A stretch of DNA of 64,000 nucleotides from Ischnura elegans (lineage: Eukaryota > Arthropoda > Insecta > Odonata > Coenagrionidae). The stretch is taken from NCBI RefSeq assembly GCF_921293095.1, contig NC_060248.1, positions 130,150,972 through 130,214,971 on the forward strand. The letters run 5' to 3'. The position numbers were made by a program, and so were the translations under genes. How positions within the stretch are numbered: the first letter of the stretch is position 1; every line of letters starts with the position of its first letter. Shown one piece after another: positions 46,101 through 55,818 of this stretch. The notes under the pieces are model-generated. The model ran no database searches. It was given only the letters and a program-made list of their open reading frames with translations, and was not told where the DNA came from.

Positions 46101-49100
46101 GTATATAATGCCTCATATTGCTGATCAAATATTCATGGTAATTAATCGACATGATTTGGATGCTTTCTACATTACTTTTAACGCAGTATTATTGTGTAAA
46201 TTAGTTAATTGAGCGTACCACATAATTTCAGCAAAAATTATCCGGTTACGCTACTCTGCGTGACAGGAAATTGTGTGCGGGGGAGGGAGAGTGGAAGAAT
46301 ACGCTCTTATTATTAATAAAACATGTGCACCTTCTCGTACACAATTTCGTCGATTTACCTGCGAAGCCAATATTTGCAGTAAATACGCCGCAAAAAGCAT
46401 CTTTTTTAACGCTATATTTTTTTTACTCACGTCTCGAACTGAAAGCTTTGGTAGAATAAGTAATCGTCTCCAGAAGAGCAAAGGAACATACGCACCTATA
46501 AAAATAACTTTTTAACAATTTTAACAACTAACCTTTTATGCGCACATAGATTATGTGAACATTCACGCCCATTCTAACATTGGCAACAACGTCCACCAAC
46601 GATATACGGCCTGAAAATAGCCAAAATGATTGAGTCCGTCGTGCATCGATACTTATTAATTAATTTTTCTGTAGCATTTATAAAATTAAAATAGTAAAAA
46701 GAATTATAAAATTAATTTTTGCGATAGATATGCTTCGTTAGTTTTCACATGAAAGACTTCTGTCGGGAATTGTATTTGAAAAGGGATTTAAAAATTTTCT
46801 TTACAGAGTACCGCCATGCCTATTGCATTAACAGATGAAAAAATAAGATATGCAAGTAAAAAGCAAAGAAGAGAAAGCATATTTTTTTCATGAAGAAAGC
46901 ATTGGTGAAGTGGTATTGCACCCTTGTTCGAAAATTATTTTATTGCTGGCACTGATGACTCAATATTTTTATCCATCTTATAGCGGGCATCATTGTAATA
47001 CATGGTAATGAACAAATTAATAATATTTATGAGGATTCCGGAGATGCTACAAATACAGATCTAGGAGATACTCCGCAGACCAACAAAACAAAATCTGACA
47101 TAGAAATTGCCCATATAATGCTGGTAGAATTTATGCCACCTCCCATCCCACATATATATTGTGGTGGCTATATGTTATGGTAGAGAGGAAAGTTAACTTC
47201 AGAAGTAGCTTCAGTATTAAAAGGGAAGCTGAGTAAGACAATGGTATTAATAAATCCGGTAAGGGATGTGGATTCTGGTTGTAGAGCTTGAGGCACGACC
47301 TACCAACCTAGTAGTAGCTCAAGTCTACAAGTCCGCTAACATTCATATGGAGAAAAAAGTAGACGAGGTAATAATAATTGAAATCCCTGGTTTAAAAAAT
47401 TCAAGTAATGATGGGGAACTATAACGCCTCAGTCGGGGAGGGATGAAGGGCTACGAAATAGGAGATTTTGGATTAGGGAACGCGAAACGATCGGGGAGAG
47501 AAATCAATAAAATATTGCAGGAAAAACAAGTTATTCATCACAAAGGCCTGGTCCAATTGTCCTAAAGTGCGAAAGTCTACCAGGAAGAGTTCAAGGGATA
47601 CGGAGATACACCAGAAAGACCACATAATAGTAAAACAGACGTTTAGGAATGGCGAAAAATACAGCGCATTCTCCATAAAGTAAACGAAACGTTATATTCA
47701 AAAGACTTGAGAAAAAATGGAGGTGAGGAAATAGAACGTTGAAACTTTAATGGGAATATCAGGAGAGATTACTAGAAACTTCTGGAGATTCGTATGGCAA
47801 AGAAAACTTTGATAACGAAGGAAACTAAAAAAGAAATTGCGGTGACAAGGAAGTGGAAGAATGTAGACACAGTACAGGGAAAATTCTAAGTAAAATTAAT
47901 CATGTATTACGGTGAGAAACCAAGAAGAGAGAAAGAATTGGTGGAAAACAAGGAGAGACACTGCGAGGAAATGGAAAAGATTCAGAAGTAACGAGAGGTA
48001 GACGAGTTGTACGTCAAGGTGAAGTTGCTATCTGGCGGCAAAAGAGGACAAGCCATGTCAAAAATTAATGATAAAAATGGAAGGATGCTAACCGAGCAAA
48101 TCGAGGTTCAGAGTAGATGGATGGGGAAAGAGGAGGATCTGCATGACAGCGTAAACAGGCAGGAAATATTTAACATTTAGAAGGGTCAGTGGTGTAGCAT
48201 AATCTTGAGCCAAGGAAGAGGCCGCTTCTAAGACATGGGAATCGAGGGAGCTCTCCCTGATATGAAACCTAGGAAAGGTGTGGATGGATAATATCCCATG
48301 TAAGCTGCAGAATAATCTAGGTTAGAATGGTAAGAGAAGGTTATTCGAACTAATACGCAAGATATACTTATGAGGAAGGGTCTTGGCGGGAGGATTTCGC
48401 GACAGTGGACAATAAGGATAAAGTGGTACTGAGGATATTAGAGAGAAGAATAGAGAAAGGGACTATCAATTACTTGGGCGAAGATCAGATTGGATTCAGA
48501 AAAGGTAAGTGAAGATGCATTTGCGGTAATGAGGTCGCTGGTGAAGAGGAACCTAGACTATAATCATGTTGTGTTTGTCTTCTTCGTGGATTTTGAAAAA
48601 GTATTTCATAGAGTGGACTGGACAAAATTATGGATATTCTCAAGAAAATAGGCGTCAATTGGAGGGACAGGCGACTCATTTGTAATCTTCATATGGCCCA
48701 GACTGCGCAAGTGAAGGTGGCGGACGGAGAAACTGGAAGGGAAGCTTTGGCTGAGTAGTAAGGCAAGACTGTTCACTATCTCCATTGCTTTCTAGAGTAG
48801 ATGCTGAGGTGATGGCAAGAGAAGCGTGGAGTAAAAGTGAGAGGAATGATGTAAAATCAGTAAGGTTCACGGACGATCAGGCGTTGATTAGCCAGTCAGC
48901 GTGAGGGCTGAAGGGTATAGTGGATGCATTAGACAAGAGATGCGATGATTATGGCATGAGAATTACTCACAAGAAGACTTAAGTCATAATTACGTTAATC
49001 AAATTTCTAGGAAATTTAAATGTATCCACGCGACGTTTTACTCCCTTCGCAATAAATGTTACCCACAATTTATTAAAACTATTGATAATGTGTTAGTGCA

Positions 49101-52100
49101 ATCATAATTAAACTACTTGATAACCTGCTGGTGAGGGGTATTAAAATTCGAGCAGTTGGATGCTGATTCTCCAAAAAGCGATAGACCGATTGTTACAAAA
49201 TATAATTTGAACCGTTCTTCCCTATAAATTTGTAGATTTACAGTTCTCCCTTTACGTCACCATTACCTTTTCAAAGTATCCAAAATTTGCTACCCCATAA
49301 GTGGATATAAACCTTAAGAAGAACCTGAAACCAATGTATTAAACTTAAGATTTACAAAAATTTATGTTTTGCCGACGTCAAATTTTACCGTTCAAACACT
49401 CATTTGTCTATGTAGGACAAAATTATTTTCTTGATGGTCAGAAAGTATATGAGAATCAAATAGTTTAACATTCTTTTTTTTAAAGATTAAATAAATGGTA
49501 ACTTAATGAAGAAAATCCAAATAAAATCATTTGTTAATAGTGCGTTTAATGCTCAATATATTTTTTTGCACGACAGGTTTTTTTCAGTGCATTTAATAAA
49601 AATTATTATTTTTTCAAGCATTTATTATGTTTCGTAACTGGTCTCTTATTAATTTTTTCAATTCGTATTGTCATTTGTCTTGAGGTATCCTACAGGCAAG
49701 GCCTAAATGGGATTCCTACTTTACCCTTATTTATTTGAAATGTAAAATGTGTTTTTAATGATGATTCCACGGATAAATAAAAATAAATTGGTTAATTATT
49801 TATGCGGTTCGTAAAGATTCACGTGCTACGGTTGTGACACAAGATAAAAGTAGGTGGACAAGAACGGAGAAAGTGAAGCGGACGGAGACGAGGAGGAACG
49901 ACGAAGTGTAGGACATAGTACGAGAGGAGAGAAATTTGTGTTACAGGAGGGAATGTTCGGTAAACGAGAGATAGGTAGGAAATAAGAGATTTGATGGAAA
50001 GGAATTTCATAGTGAATTGAAGAGGAAATCCATGAAAGGAGGAAATACAGCCAGAATGTTTCGTAAATACTCATTACAAACCTACCTTAATCGGTAGGTT
50101 ACTAGTAATAATACATCAATTTTGACACATATTTTTGTACGAATTATTTTTATGAAAATTGTAAAAGTGTCTAAAATACCATAACACGCGTTTTCGTCAT
50201 CCCTATCGTCCAGTTGCAGCCTCCACGTAGAAGAAATTTCCTCCCGAGATTCTCCACTTGATGATTACTGTGAAATACGGGAAGGAAATATTTATCTGAA
50301 GCGAAGATCACAAGTTTTTTATGAAATCCAGGGGAAACAGAATATTTCACGAAAGGGGCATTGTGTATTTTTCTTTTGTACTCCACGTGGATTTATTTAA
50401 GAAAAAAATTAGAGGGACAAGGCTTTATGGGAAAACCTCATGGCGGAGAAGTTAAAAACATTTTACCTTCTTCCAGAAATATTTAAATTGGAAAAAGTGG
50501 GAAATTAATTTTTTTATGCATCGAGAGTAACGTTTTTCATTGAAAACGAAATCTCTAAAATATTTTGACGGGTTGAAACACCATGAAGAACAAACGATAT
50601 TCTCAAAAATGTCAAGGAATAATAATAATAATAATAATTTATTCGCTGAAGGCAATACAATTGCATAGCTTCGTCAAGTTACATTACATAAAGGATAAAA
50701 CACAAACAAACAATGGCAATAGAACACTGTGTATGCAAATGACAATTAAAGATACATCAGGACAATATTTAATACATTAATTTACATTTAAGTTTTTCCT
50801 TACATACAACATAACTCATTTAAGTTTTTCTTTACATACAGCATAAAATTCATCAGTAGAATATAAAGGTTTTTGTATTAAAAAATTTTTTAGCTCAGTT
50901 TTGAATTTTAAAAAATTGTTGATTTTTTTAATATATTGTGGAAGTGAATTGTGGAGTTTTGCTCCTTTGTGGTATGGACCCTCAGTATTTAGTGTGGTAG
51001 ATCTAGTTTTGATGTGGATATCTAGGTTTGACCTGGTATGATGCTGGTGAATGTTGCCGTTTAACTCATATAAATTCATGTTATTTTTAACAAACAGAAT
51101 GAGTTCAAAAATATACAAGGAGGGTAGGGGCATTATACTGGCCTTACTAAAATAAGGTCTACAGGACTCTCTATAAGATAGGTTGAAGAGAGTCCTTATG
51201 GCCTGCTTTTGCAATTTAAAAATTTTTGCACTGTGGCAGGAACTGCCCCATAAAAATATTAAAGATAATTATATTTATAGATAAAGATAATGAAATTGTA
51301 CCTTTCAATTCTTAGTTGCCGGATTATATCGCTACTACAGGAGATTGCTTTAATTAGTAACCAAATCAATTAAAAGAAAAAATATTTGAATACCTCCGGG
51401 TTTATGGAGACGAAATCTCACTAATCTCTGTGCTCTACACCTCCGTAAATAATATCCATTTCCCAATCTCGAATACCGCCGTGTTTCCTTGAGATACATC
51501 TACTTCCATGCGGCGGAGAGACTAATTGTAAGCGCGGTGACACTCGGCTACCTAGGTGTTCAACAGTCACAAACCCAAGTCCCAAGTTGGCGAGAGGGTT
51601 CCCAAAATTTCAGTCATCTAAACCCCATCCCCTCCACATTGCCTCCCCTCCCTTCCCTAAACACTGCCCCCTATGTGCCCTCCCTCGAGTCCAAGGCCAC
51701 TTACTAGTCGGCTAGGCTCGCTAGCCACTAGGCCGAGTTTTTGAGGGGAGGGGGGAAGGATCCAAATCTCGAAAGTGCCCGATGTACCCGGCAGCCTTAA
51801 CTCGTGGATGTTGTTGATGCTGAATGGTCATGACTAAGGGAATACAACAAGAAACTGCATATGAAGGGCAAGAGCTAGGGCACAATATAGTTTTTCCTTG
51901 GATTACCTTTCAAGCAGATGACTTAAAAGCCAGATGAGAATATTTTATGATATTGTTTTGTGAGAAATTCACCTCTTTAGTCGCAAAAAAATCTAGAGAG
52001 CACCATTCAGAGCGGCATGCTTAATTTCATTTTATTGAAAAGAAGCTATTGTCGTTTCAGATCCATGTATTGTCAATTTGATTTCCATAGAGCTATGCCT

Positions 52101-54995
52101 GGTAGATGTGATTATTCTGCAGTTTAATTATAGTTACATATTATTTAGTTTTTTATAAATGATATGTTATGTTTGAGGAAATGAATTAATGACAATCGCA
52201 CGCATTCTGCTGCATTCTCCTATTGATAACATCAAACGAATGTGCTTGTTTATTTAACATATTTGTGAGTAATTTAATCGCATATACCATACACATGACT
52301 CTTAAGTTATTCAGTAGCGCAACTATACCTACGTAGGGGAGATTGAAGAAACAAGAAATTTTGGCTAGGTATGTTTTTTTTGCGATGATTGCTAAAAGAA
52401 ACATTCTTATGAACTTCGTTATTACTAACCTCTGGTTTTTTGGTCTACTGCATTTGCTTAACCTAGCATTGTTTTCAAATGAATTTTCTTTGCTGATCAA
52501 TGATGTCCTTTTGTTCATCCAAAAATGATTTCAAGTCTCGTGTCAATTGTTTCTGATCACATTTACCACAAGGTCTGGTTGGAAGAACTCTATCCAAACT
52601 CAAGGGAATATGTATTGTATTTATTTCACACCGACTGATTTCAGTTGTGATGTGGTAAGTTTCTTCACTTCTCTGTTGTCTATGTTGAGGATATTAATAT
52701 ATCATTGAGCCTGATATCATTAATCTTGGCTTACTTCCACCCTATTGAGAAATTCACTCTTCATTTATCATGTAATTTTTTTTAATGGAGGAGGAAGTGT
52801 TTGCAATGTGATTACATATAAATTTCAAGGGGCAATCTGCGTAAAATTCTGCCCTTGTGCAATGGTTTAGGTAACCCTTAGGTTATGTCTGTTATTGCAG
52901 CCTTTTCACGATCAAGAATGTCCCTTGCTTATGAAATTTTTTTATTTGGGATTTTGAAAAGAAACATCGGGCTTCATTTTTGTTGAAGTATCCTCAAATG
53001 TCGTGCTCCAACCAATTCTAAAAATCACTGTCATTGTCCTTAAGTTACTATTTAATGCCAAAATTCTTTACCTATCCAAAAATTATGGTATTGACTGTAA
53101 ACCTCGATTATGAAGAATACCTATAATGATTAATTTTCTTTGTAAGAGCCTCCATTTTCAGGTGGCTTGTATGGTCATGAAAATGTGACAATGTCGTGAG
53201 TTCTTATCCACTATATGTAGTTTTTTTTTCTCCAGTCTTGATTTAATTTTTTATCCTTTTTTTTCAGTGAAATGTATAAGTGTTTAAATGATGTTGCCAA
53301 GAGTGAAGTGCCTACACTGAATAAGGAAATGGACGATGAAAATGAAGTCGGCTTCTCTTGCTCAAAAAGTTTTAAGACTATGTCCTCGTCGATTACAAAG
53401 AAATCAAGTGGAGGCATCATTTTCAAGCAAACAAGCACTATGAGAATGGTGGAGACTGAAATAGCCTCGGATTCGAGGCATGGACACGAGAGCAATTCGA
53501 ATCCACTTTCTAGAGCACCCCTCTGTAGCCAAGGAAGAGATGAGAACAAACCGATGTTTAACGAGAGGGGTCTTTGGGGTGGTGGGCTATCGGCCCAACC
53601 CCTCGCAGGACCTTGCGAGACCCCCAACTCCGACGGTCCTGAAACTGTGGAGAATCCAACAGACCAGAGCATGTTGGAGTCACTTCTTGGGAAGGTGGCA
53701 CTTCCTGTCAGCAGATCCAGCAATTTTTATCGCATCACTCAGTCCATCCCGTACTTGAAGACTAACGATGCCGTAAACCTTCGTCGGGGATTAAAACTCA
53801 CCATTCAGAGGGTCATTGGTAGCACTCCTGATGCGAAATTGTATCTTGCCCTGAATTCTGAAGGGGAACCCATTGTGATCAAGTATCAGCATGTGTCTTG
53901 CGAGTGGGAATTCTACATTGTTAGGGAAATTAGGAGTCGGCTTGAAGATCCTCGCATGGTAAGTGATGGCTTTTTTAAATTATAAAACAGATACATATTT
54001 TGTAAACTAATTTGTGACCTAATTGCCTCTACTGCCTTTGAGGACTAAGTTTCAAAATTTAGATGTTGACTTTTGTGTTGTTAATAATCTGGATTTAATC
54101 ATGGCAAAAAGTTGTAAAAATACTTATAGATTACAGTTTTAGGAGTATTAAATGATATATTTTCGTGTATTATCGAAGTTAAAATTTAAAATGAAATGCA
54201 CGGTTTTGTAAATGCTTTTCCTCAACTAATTTTTTCCTTGAAAATTCTGGAGAAAAGAGTTGGCCATTCTGGCTGGTATGCAGTCAGGGTTTTGAAAACT
54301 CATTTTTATTTATACTAAACATATATTAGTACAAATCACAATTTTTAATTTTCTTTTTTTTTGTGTGTGCTTAGTTTTCAGCATTTTCTAATATTCTGGA
54401 GGGATACCTTTTCAATGCTGATAGTAGCATGATGATGACGAAGTACCTCCCAAATGGATCATTCATTGATCTTTTGAATGCGTACAAGGTCAGTTATAAA
54501 AGACTAGATTAAAATTCTAACTATAGATCAACAATTACTGAATTTCTCTCAACTAATGATTGGTCTTCCTTTCAGAAAAAACATGTTGTCTTCCCAGAAG
54601 TTCTTGCCTTGTTTTTCACCATTGACATTGTTAATTCAGTGAGGGTCCTCCACGGGTGCAACGTTATTCATGGGTCGATCAGACCTGAAAATCTTCTCAT
54701 TGGAGATGTGTAAGTTATCTCTGTTAGTTGAAATTCTGTAATCTTTGAGTGCATCACTTGATGAATCAAGGGCGTTAATGTGGTGATTTTTTCTTTTACT
54801 TTCAGGCCTGATGTCTCCAAATTATCTTGGAATGACGAGCAATTTAGGAGACTTCTACCTGTTTTACAGCTGATAAACATGGGCAAGTGCATTGACATGA
54901 CTTTATTTCCAAGGAATGTTTGTTTCAAGTCTACTTCCCAGGAGGACCAGCATCAGTGCATTGAGATGCAAAATGGGAAACCATGGACATACCAG
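30997..54995 (+). CDS. BUB1B: BUBR1/MAD3-type spindle checkpoint protein, pseudokinase (3' end outside window)
   Basis: Fourteen exons join in frame to 1070 codons: 30997-31133, 31301-31502, 33927-34123, 35908-36148, 37596-37770, 38444-38610, 38757-38993, 39992-40163, 40906-41345, 42970-43082, 53268-53958, 54375-54488, 54576-54709 and 54806-54995. Domains in order: KEN box (K10-N12), BUB1-type TPR (about 40-180), ABBA-like LQIFTD (255-260), REN (283-285), GLEBS motif (about 361-388), conserved SPTINT block (480-485), second KEN (608-610) and kinase domain (from about 870). By homology the protein sits at kinetochores with BUB3 and inhibits APC/C-CDC20 as part of the mitotic checkpoint complex. 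The ATP lysine is kept (PIVIKY, K899), but HxD is HGS (S996) and DFG is NMG (N1031). The remaining kinase C-lobe exons were not found before 64000. Confidence 0.93.
31301..31502 (+). CDS. BUB1B: BUBR1 exon 2 (TPR domain, first half)
   Basis: Encodes KFELALRKYKGDDPLEVWYN, then YINWVIQAYPSNE and the RYVKLWIKC helix, the hallmark of the BUB1/MAD3 TPR region that contacts KNL1 and CDC20. Acceptor TTTCTTACAG, donor GTAAGT. Confidence 0.92.
31503..33926. other. BUBR1 intron 2
   Basis: 2.4 kb. It holds a TTAA-flanked MITE (32154-32557). The rest shows no exon or repeat that I can support. Confidence 0.6.
32154..32557. mobile_element. piggyBac-type MITE, 404 bp, perfect TTAA target duplication
   Basis: TTAA at 32150-32153 and 32558-32561 bounds inverted ends CACACTCAATGC. 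The right end carries two palindromes, 32481-32502 and a perfect 24-bp one at 32522-32545, both built on GATGCCTTG...CAAGGCATC. Non-coding, with a strongly AT-rich middle (32270-32345). The end sequence is shared with the MITE at 37004-37306. Confidence 0.8.
33927..34123 (+). CDS. BUB1B: BUBR1 exon 3 (TPR domain, second half)
   Basis: Encodes VEMQRDPFETYDMIHKHGIG, CAEFYKSWAEEYEKIGDFKQ and ASKIYAKGFDYGAQP, a close match to the GIG...FY.SWAEEYE...A..IY..G pattern of BUB1/BUBR1. It finishes the TPR fold. Flanked by ATTGCAG and GTTTGT. Confidence 0.92.
34124..35907. other. BUBR1 intron 3, nothing recognised
   Basis: AT-rich intron with no frame or repeat end that I can support. Confidence 0.6.
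35908..36148 (+). CDS. BUB1B: BUBR1 exon 4 (end of TPR, linker)
   Basis: Starts RNFEDRVARHFATKPED, the terminal helix of the TPR region, then RRVLSALAPVKQGRDEN and a Gly/Ala-rich linker ending PPPLQIFT. The last residues with the first Asp of exon 5 make LQIFTD, which fits the ABBA-type consensus at the position where human BUBR1 has such a motif. Confidence 0.88.
37004..37306. mobile_element. piggyBac-type MITE, 303 bp
   Basis: Inverted ends CACATTCAGTGCGG and, reversed, CACATTCAATGCAGG. TTAA follows the right end (37307-37310) and a decayed TCAA precedes the left end (37000-37003). Internal ATGTCAATTGA-type palindromic blocks occupy the place of the GGCATCC palindromes in the related copy at 32154. 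Confidence 0.72.
37403..37442. repeat. Perfect inverted repeat, 18-bp arms, 4-bp spacer, plus partial third copy
   Basis: ATGGGTGCATTATTTGCA and its complement surround TTAT. The same GGTGCATTATTT string recurs directly after at 37448-37459. Confidence 0.85.
37596..37770 (+). CDS. BUB1B: BUBR1 exon 5 (REN box region)
   Basis: Encodes DQQVGEARNTVHLDKVPLGR, then AHDRENTRKPGKWTIGG. In vertebrate BUBR1 this place holds the second KEN box followed by a Trp. Here the box reads REN (283-285), with the Trp kept. Ends with a Pro/Ala-rich stretch before GTAGGT. Confidence 0.88.
38444..38610 (+). CDS. BUB1B: BUBR1 exon 6 (GLEBS motif, first part)
   Basis: Encodes ISEDPPSGKGISTPGGLCYS, a charged segment and DPTKKVMYCKEK. 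The KVMYCKEK part is the start of the BUB3-binding GLEBS motif, nearly the same as in human BUBR1. Donor GTATGA. Confidence 0.92.
38757..38993 (+). CDS. BUB1B: BUBR1 exon 7 (GLEBS motif, second part, and acidic linker)
   Basis: Starts VYSGGNEFSLEEIRA, completing GLEBS with the paired Glu residues that contact BUB3. An acidic, Lys/Gln-rich likely coiled segment follows. The intron lies exactly within the motif. Confidence 0.92.
38994..39991. other. BUBR1 intron 7
   Basis: AT-rich. Contains a (TTA)n run near 39339-39353 that may be the tail of a retroposon, without a recognisable body. Confidence 0.5.
39992..40163 (+). CDS. BUB1B: BUBR1 exon 8 (SPTINT block)
   Basis: Encodes VFHEGRPKGPSSYHPSPMQQ, then SAPSPTINTRAANAMMNELF. 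The SPT.NT.A...M..LF pattern recurs in invertebrate BUB1/BUBR1 proteins between GLEBS and kinase domain. Phase links G to the next exon's TC to give Val. Confidence 0.85.
40164..40905. other. BUBR1 intron 8, nothing recognised
   Basis: Pyrimidine-rich first half (40270-40440), no exon or repeat boundary seen. Confidence 0.55.
40906..41345 (+). CDS. BUB1B: BUBR1 exon 9 (ABBA-like motifs, second KEN, B56-like motif)
   Basis: 146 codons, acidic. FEIPCDD (522-528) and PFSIHCSENIL (550-560) resemble ABBA motifs. The second aligns by position with the FSIFDE motif of vertebrate BUBR1 but lacks its acidic pair. DDSSKEN gives a KEN at 608-610. EKRPLAGIL (from 623) matches the RRPLA block that follows the ABBA motif in vertebrates. 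FKPLEEED (639-646) fits the PP2A-B56 consensus [LFM]xx[ILV]xE. Confidence 0.88.
42018..42240 (+). pseudogene. Unidentified coding remnant
   Basis: One frame stays open for about 73 codons ending in TAA, with high G/C at third positions unlike the surrounding intron: SNIHIDGAVLHNPICIQMNG, then SLPVTIHDFYRNTSFDE and ASAEKFMDLE. No start codon or splice context fits it. It may be the tail of a processed gene copy or of a transposon protein. I do not recognise the family. Confidence 0.3.
42562..42708. mobile_element. 147-bp TA-flanked MITE
   Basis: Inverted ends CCATATTTCTCAGAATATAG and, reversed, CCACATTTATCTGAATATAG continue into CCCCC and lie between TA dinucleotides (42560-42561 and 42709-42710). 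The centre also contains ATAGTCC repeats. Confidence 0.75.
42970..43082 (+). CDS. BUB1B: BUBR1 exon 10
   Basis: Thirty-seven codons plus two bases, encoding DVNAPDNATENNGDHHKATS and SHRLAWETSFE. GCTCATAG acceptor, GTGAGT donor. It joins exon 11 to give NEMYKCLND. The following intron is 10.2 kb. Confidence 0.85.
43683..43827. mobile_element. Possible short MITE with CAGTAAGTCCTCTAC ends
   Basis: The left end CAGTAAGTCCTCTACTTGCG resembles pogo/Tigger-type termini. The right end, reversed, CAAGTAAGAGTTCCTCTAC, is an imperfect partner. Confidence 0.35.
47090..48980 (+). pseudogene. Heavily decayed LINE (endonuclease-reverse transcriptase), plus strand
   Basis: Fragments in shifting frames can be followed: an endonuclease-like MGNYNASVGEG near 47410, FVFFVDFEKVFHRVDWTKLW near 48575-48630, NWRDRRLICNLHMAQ-like near 48657-48700 and YGMRITHKKT near 48950. 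The order and motifs match the LINE on the minus strand at 61760-62850 (DLEKAFDRVNWKKLMEI, WKERRLISELYLGQ). Many stops and frameshifts show it is an old copy. Confidence 0.6.
48985..49400 (+). pseudogene. Fragment of a second LINE (jockey/CR1-like reverse transcriptase end)
   Basis: Broken frames read KCIHATFYSLRNKCYPQFIK and ILQKAIDRLLQNI, typical of the region after the catalytic core of jockey/CR1-type reverse transcriptases, where the terminal helical region starts. Several stops, no clear ends. Confidence 0.4.
50618..51265 (-). pseudogene. 5'-truncated LINE, C-terminal reverse transcriptase part
   Basis: The minus strand is open from about 51262 to a stop at 50816 and reads IFLWGSSCHSAKIFKLQKQA, then IRTLFNLSYRESCRPYF and NSLPQYIKKINNFLKFK, the terminal part of a CR1/jockey-type reverse transcriptase. 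The 3' end carries an (ATT)n tail (AATAATAAT on the plus strand, 50620-50637). Truncation at the 5' side is usual for LINE insertion. The surviving frame has no stops, so the copy is fairly young. Confidence 0.75.
51266..52264. other. Intron sequence, nothing assigned
   Basis: Includes a C-rich segment near 51600-51780 that opens a short chance frame. No recognisable element. Confidence 0.45.
52265..52445. repeat. Dispersed repeat copy B (copy A at about 8100-8260)
   Basis: Same block order as copy A: CATATACCATACAC, GAAATTTTGGC, GGTATGTTTTTTTTGCGATG, AAAGAAACATTCTTAT and GGTTTTTTGGTC. Confidence 0.5.
53268..53958 (+). CDS. BUB1B: BUBR1 exon 11 (linker and kinase N-lobe)
   Basis: A 691-bp exon. 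The first two-thirds is linker (EMYKCLNDVAKSEVPTLNKE and onward) with a GC-rich middle part (53470-53650) of odd composition. From about residue 860 it becomes ordered: SSNFYRITQSIPYLKTND, LKLTIQRVIG, AKLYLAL and PIVIKYQHVSCEWEFYIVRE. The Lys of PIVIKY (K899) corresponds to the ATP-binding VAIK lysine, and CEWEFYI to the PWDFYI segment of vertebrate BUBR1. Confidence 0.88.
54375..54488 (+). CDS. BUB1B: BUBR1 exon 12 (kinase N-lobe to hinge)
   Basis: Encodes FSAFSNILEGYLFNADSSMM, MTKYLPNGSFIDLLNAYK. The Y..NGS..DLLN pattern is the hinge and alpha-D start of BUB1-family kinases. AG/GT borders, phase 0. Confidence 0.9.
54576..54709 (+). CDS. BUB1B: BUBR1 exon 13 (alpha-E and catalytic loop, HGS)
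   Basis: Encodes FFTIDIVNSVRVLHGCNVIH followed by GSIRPENLLIGD. The loop HGSIRPEN (994-1001) aligns with HGDIKPDN of BUB1. The catalytic Asp is Ser, while the Asn that helps bind metal is kept. Confidence 0.92.
54806..54995 (+). CDS. BUB1B: BUBR1 exon 14 (activation segment, NMG)
   Basis: Encodes VLQLINMGKCIDMTLFPRNV, then CIEMQNGKPWTYQ. It aligns with LIDLG.SIDM.LFP...C.EM...PW.YQ of BUB1. The DFG/DLG Asp is Asn (1031). The donor GTATAT follows at 54996. The next exon was not found inside the window. Confidence 0.9.
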
Positions 54996-55369
54996 GTATA
55001 TATGTAGTACCAGTATTAGTTCATTTACCTTCTGATAGGTGATATGAAAAAATTCCAATTAGTCGTGAGGAAGTTGGTCATACATGGATCAGTAATGACT
55101 GAATTAAGTGGTAAAAATGAAGGATTAATGTAAGGAGATAGTACATAAGCATTTTCAATGCTTTTAGTTTATAGTTTTGTTGAAGAAACAACCTAGAAAG
55201 GCAAAATGTAAGTTTTTTCTTCTTGTTCTTGACTTGAATTTTGAGATCCTAGCACACCCCTTTTTTTTATAGCCGTTGAGTGTAAAGTTTGAGTGTAACT
55301 TTGTAACCATTGTGGACCGATGGTTGAAGTACCAAAAAATGTAACCGGGACATACTTGTAATACACTGG

Positions 55370-55818
55370 AACTTGGTTAGCACGTTTTCTTCCTTAATAC
55401 ACGATTTCTCTCCGTACCAGTACCATCCAAAGAAAATACAGGTGTAACTATTTGATTAGTACGTTTTGAATTGTGGCTTTTTCCTGGGTATTATGCTCAA
55501 TTACTTGCCATGATGCAACCCGAAAGTTGTTTCCTCATATCTACTGAAGATGTTTAAACTTTCGAAATCATAAGTTATTTTATTATTATCAGCCATTGAC
55601 CTCGTTACTTTCATCCCACACCTCTCTCTCCGCAACCGTGATGCATCAAAATGCATTTCTCAATTCGAGGGGGACGTGTGACTATTCTTGACAATTGTGT
55701 TGCCAGAGCATATGATGATTTGAATCTCCAGGCGAACCTTACAGCAAAAATACTTGATCTCGGCACAAGAAATAGAAAGTGGACTACGCTGGACAAATTT
55801 TTTAAGTGTTAAAAATGA
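55370..55818. mobile_element. pogo/Tigger-like remnant, target of the hAT5 insertion
   Basis: CACTGGAACTTGGTTAGCACG near 55371 and TTAGTACGTTTT near 55456 resemble Tigger/pogo termini. At 55680-55811 a broken plus-strand frame reads DNCVARAYDDLNLQANLTAK and ends RKWTTLDKFFKC, as in the C-termini of Tigger/jerky transposases. The hAT element at 55819 cuts into its 3' side. Confidence 0.5.

Larger units (their letters stand above)
43083..53267. other. BUBR1 intron 10 (10.2 kb), retroposon-rich
   Basis: Contains a small MITE-like unit (43683-43827), two LINE remnants (about 47090-48980 and 48985-49400), a truncated LINE (50618-51265) and a dispersed repeat copy (52265-52445). Between 44000 and 46980 I see AT-rich sequence and a GC-rich island near 44500-44700 without an assignable feature. 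Confidence 0.6.

Noticed and set aside
51489..51707. 72-codon frame near 51.5 kb
   Set aside because: C-rich chance frame without homology or splice context.
53480..53758. 92-codon overlapping frame within BUBR1 exon 11
   Set aside because: It overlaps the real frame in a GC-rich block. It explains the odd composition but has no separate start or conservation evidence.
54669..54884. Sequencing error as the cause of the missing catalytic residues
   Set aside because: Two separate codons in two exons are changed while the frame and all neighbouring conserved residues are kept, so a base-calling error is unlikely.
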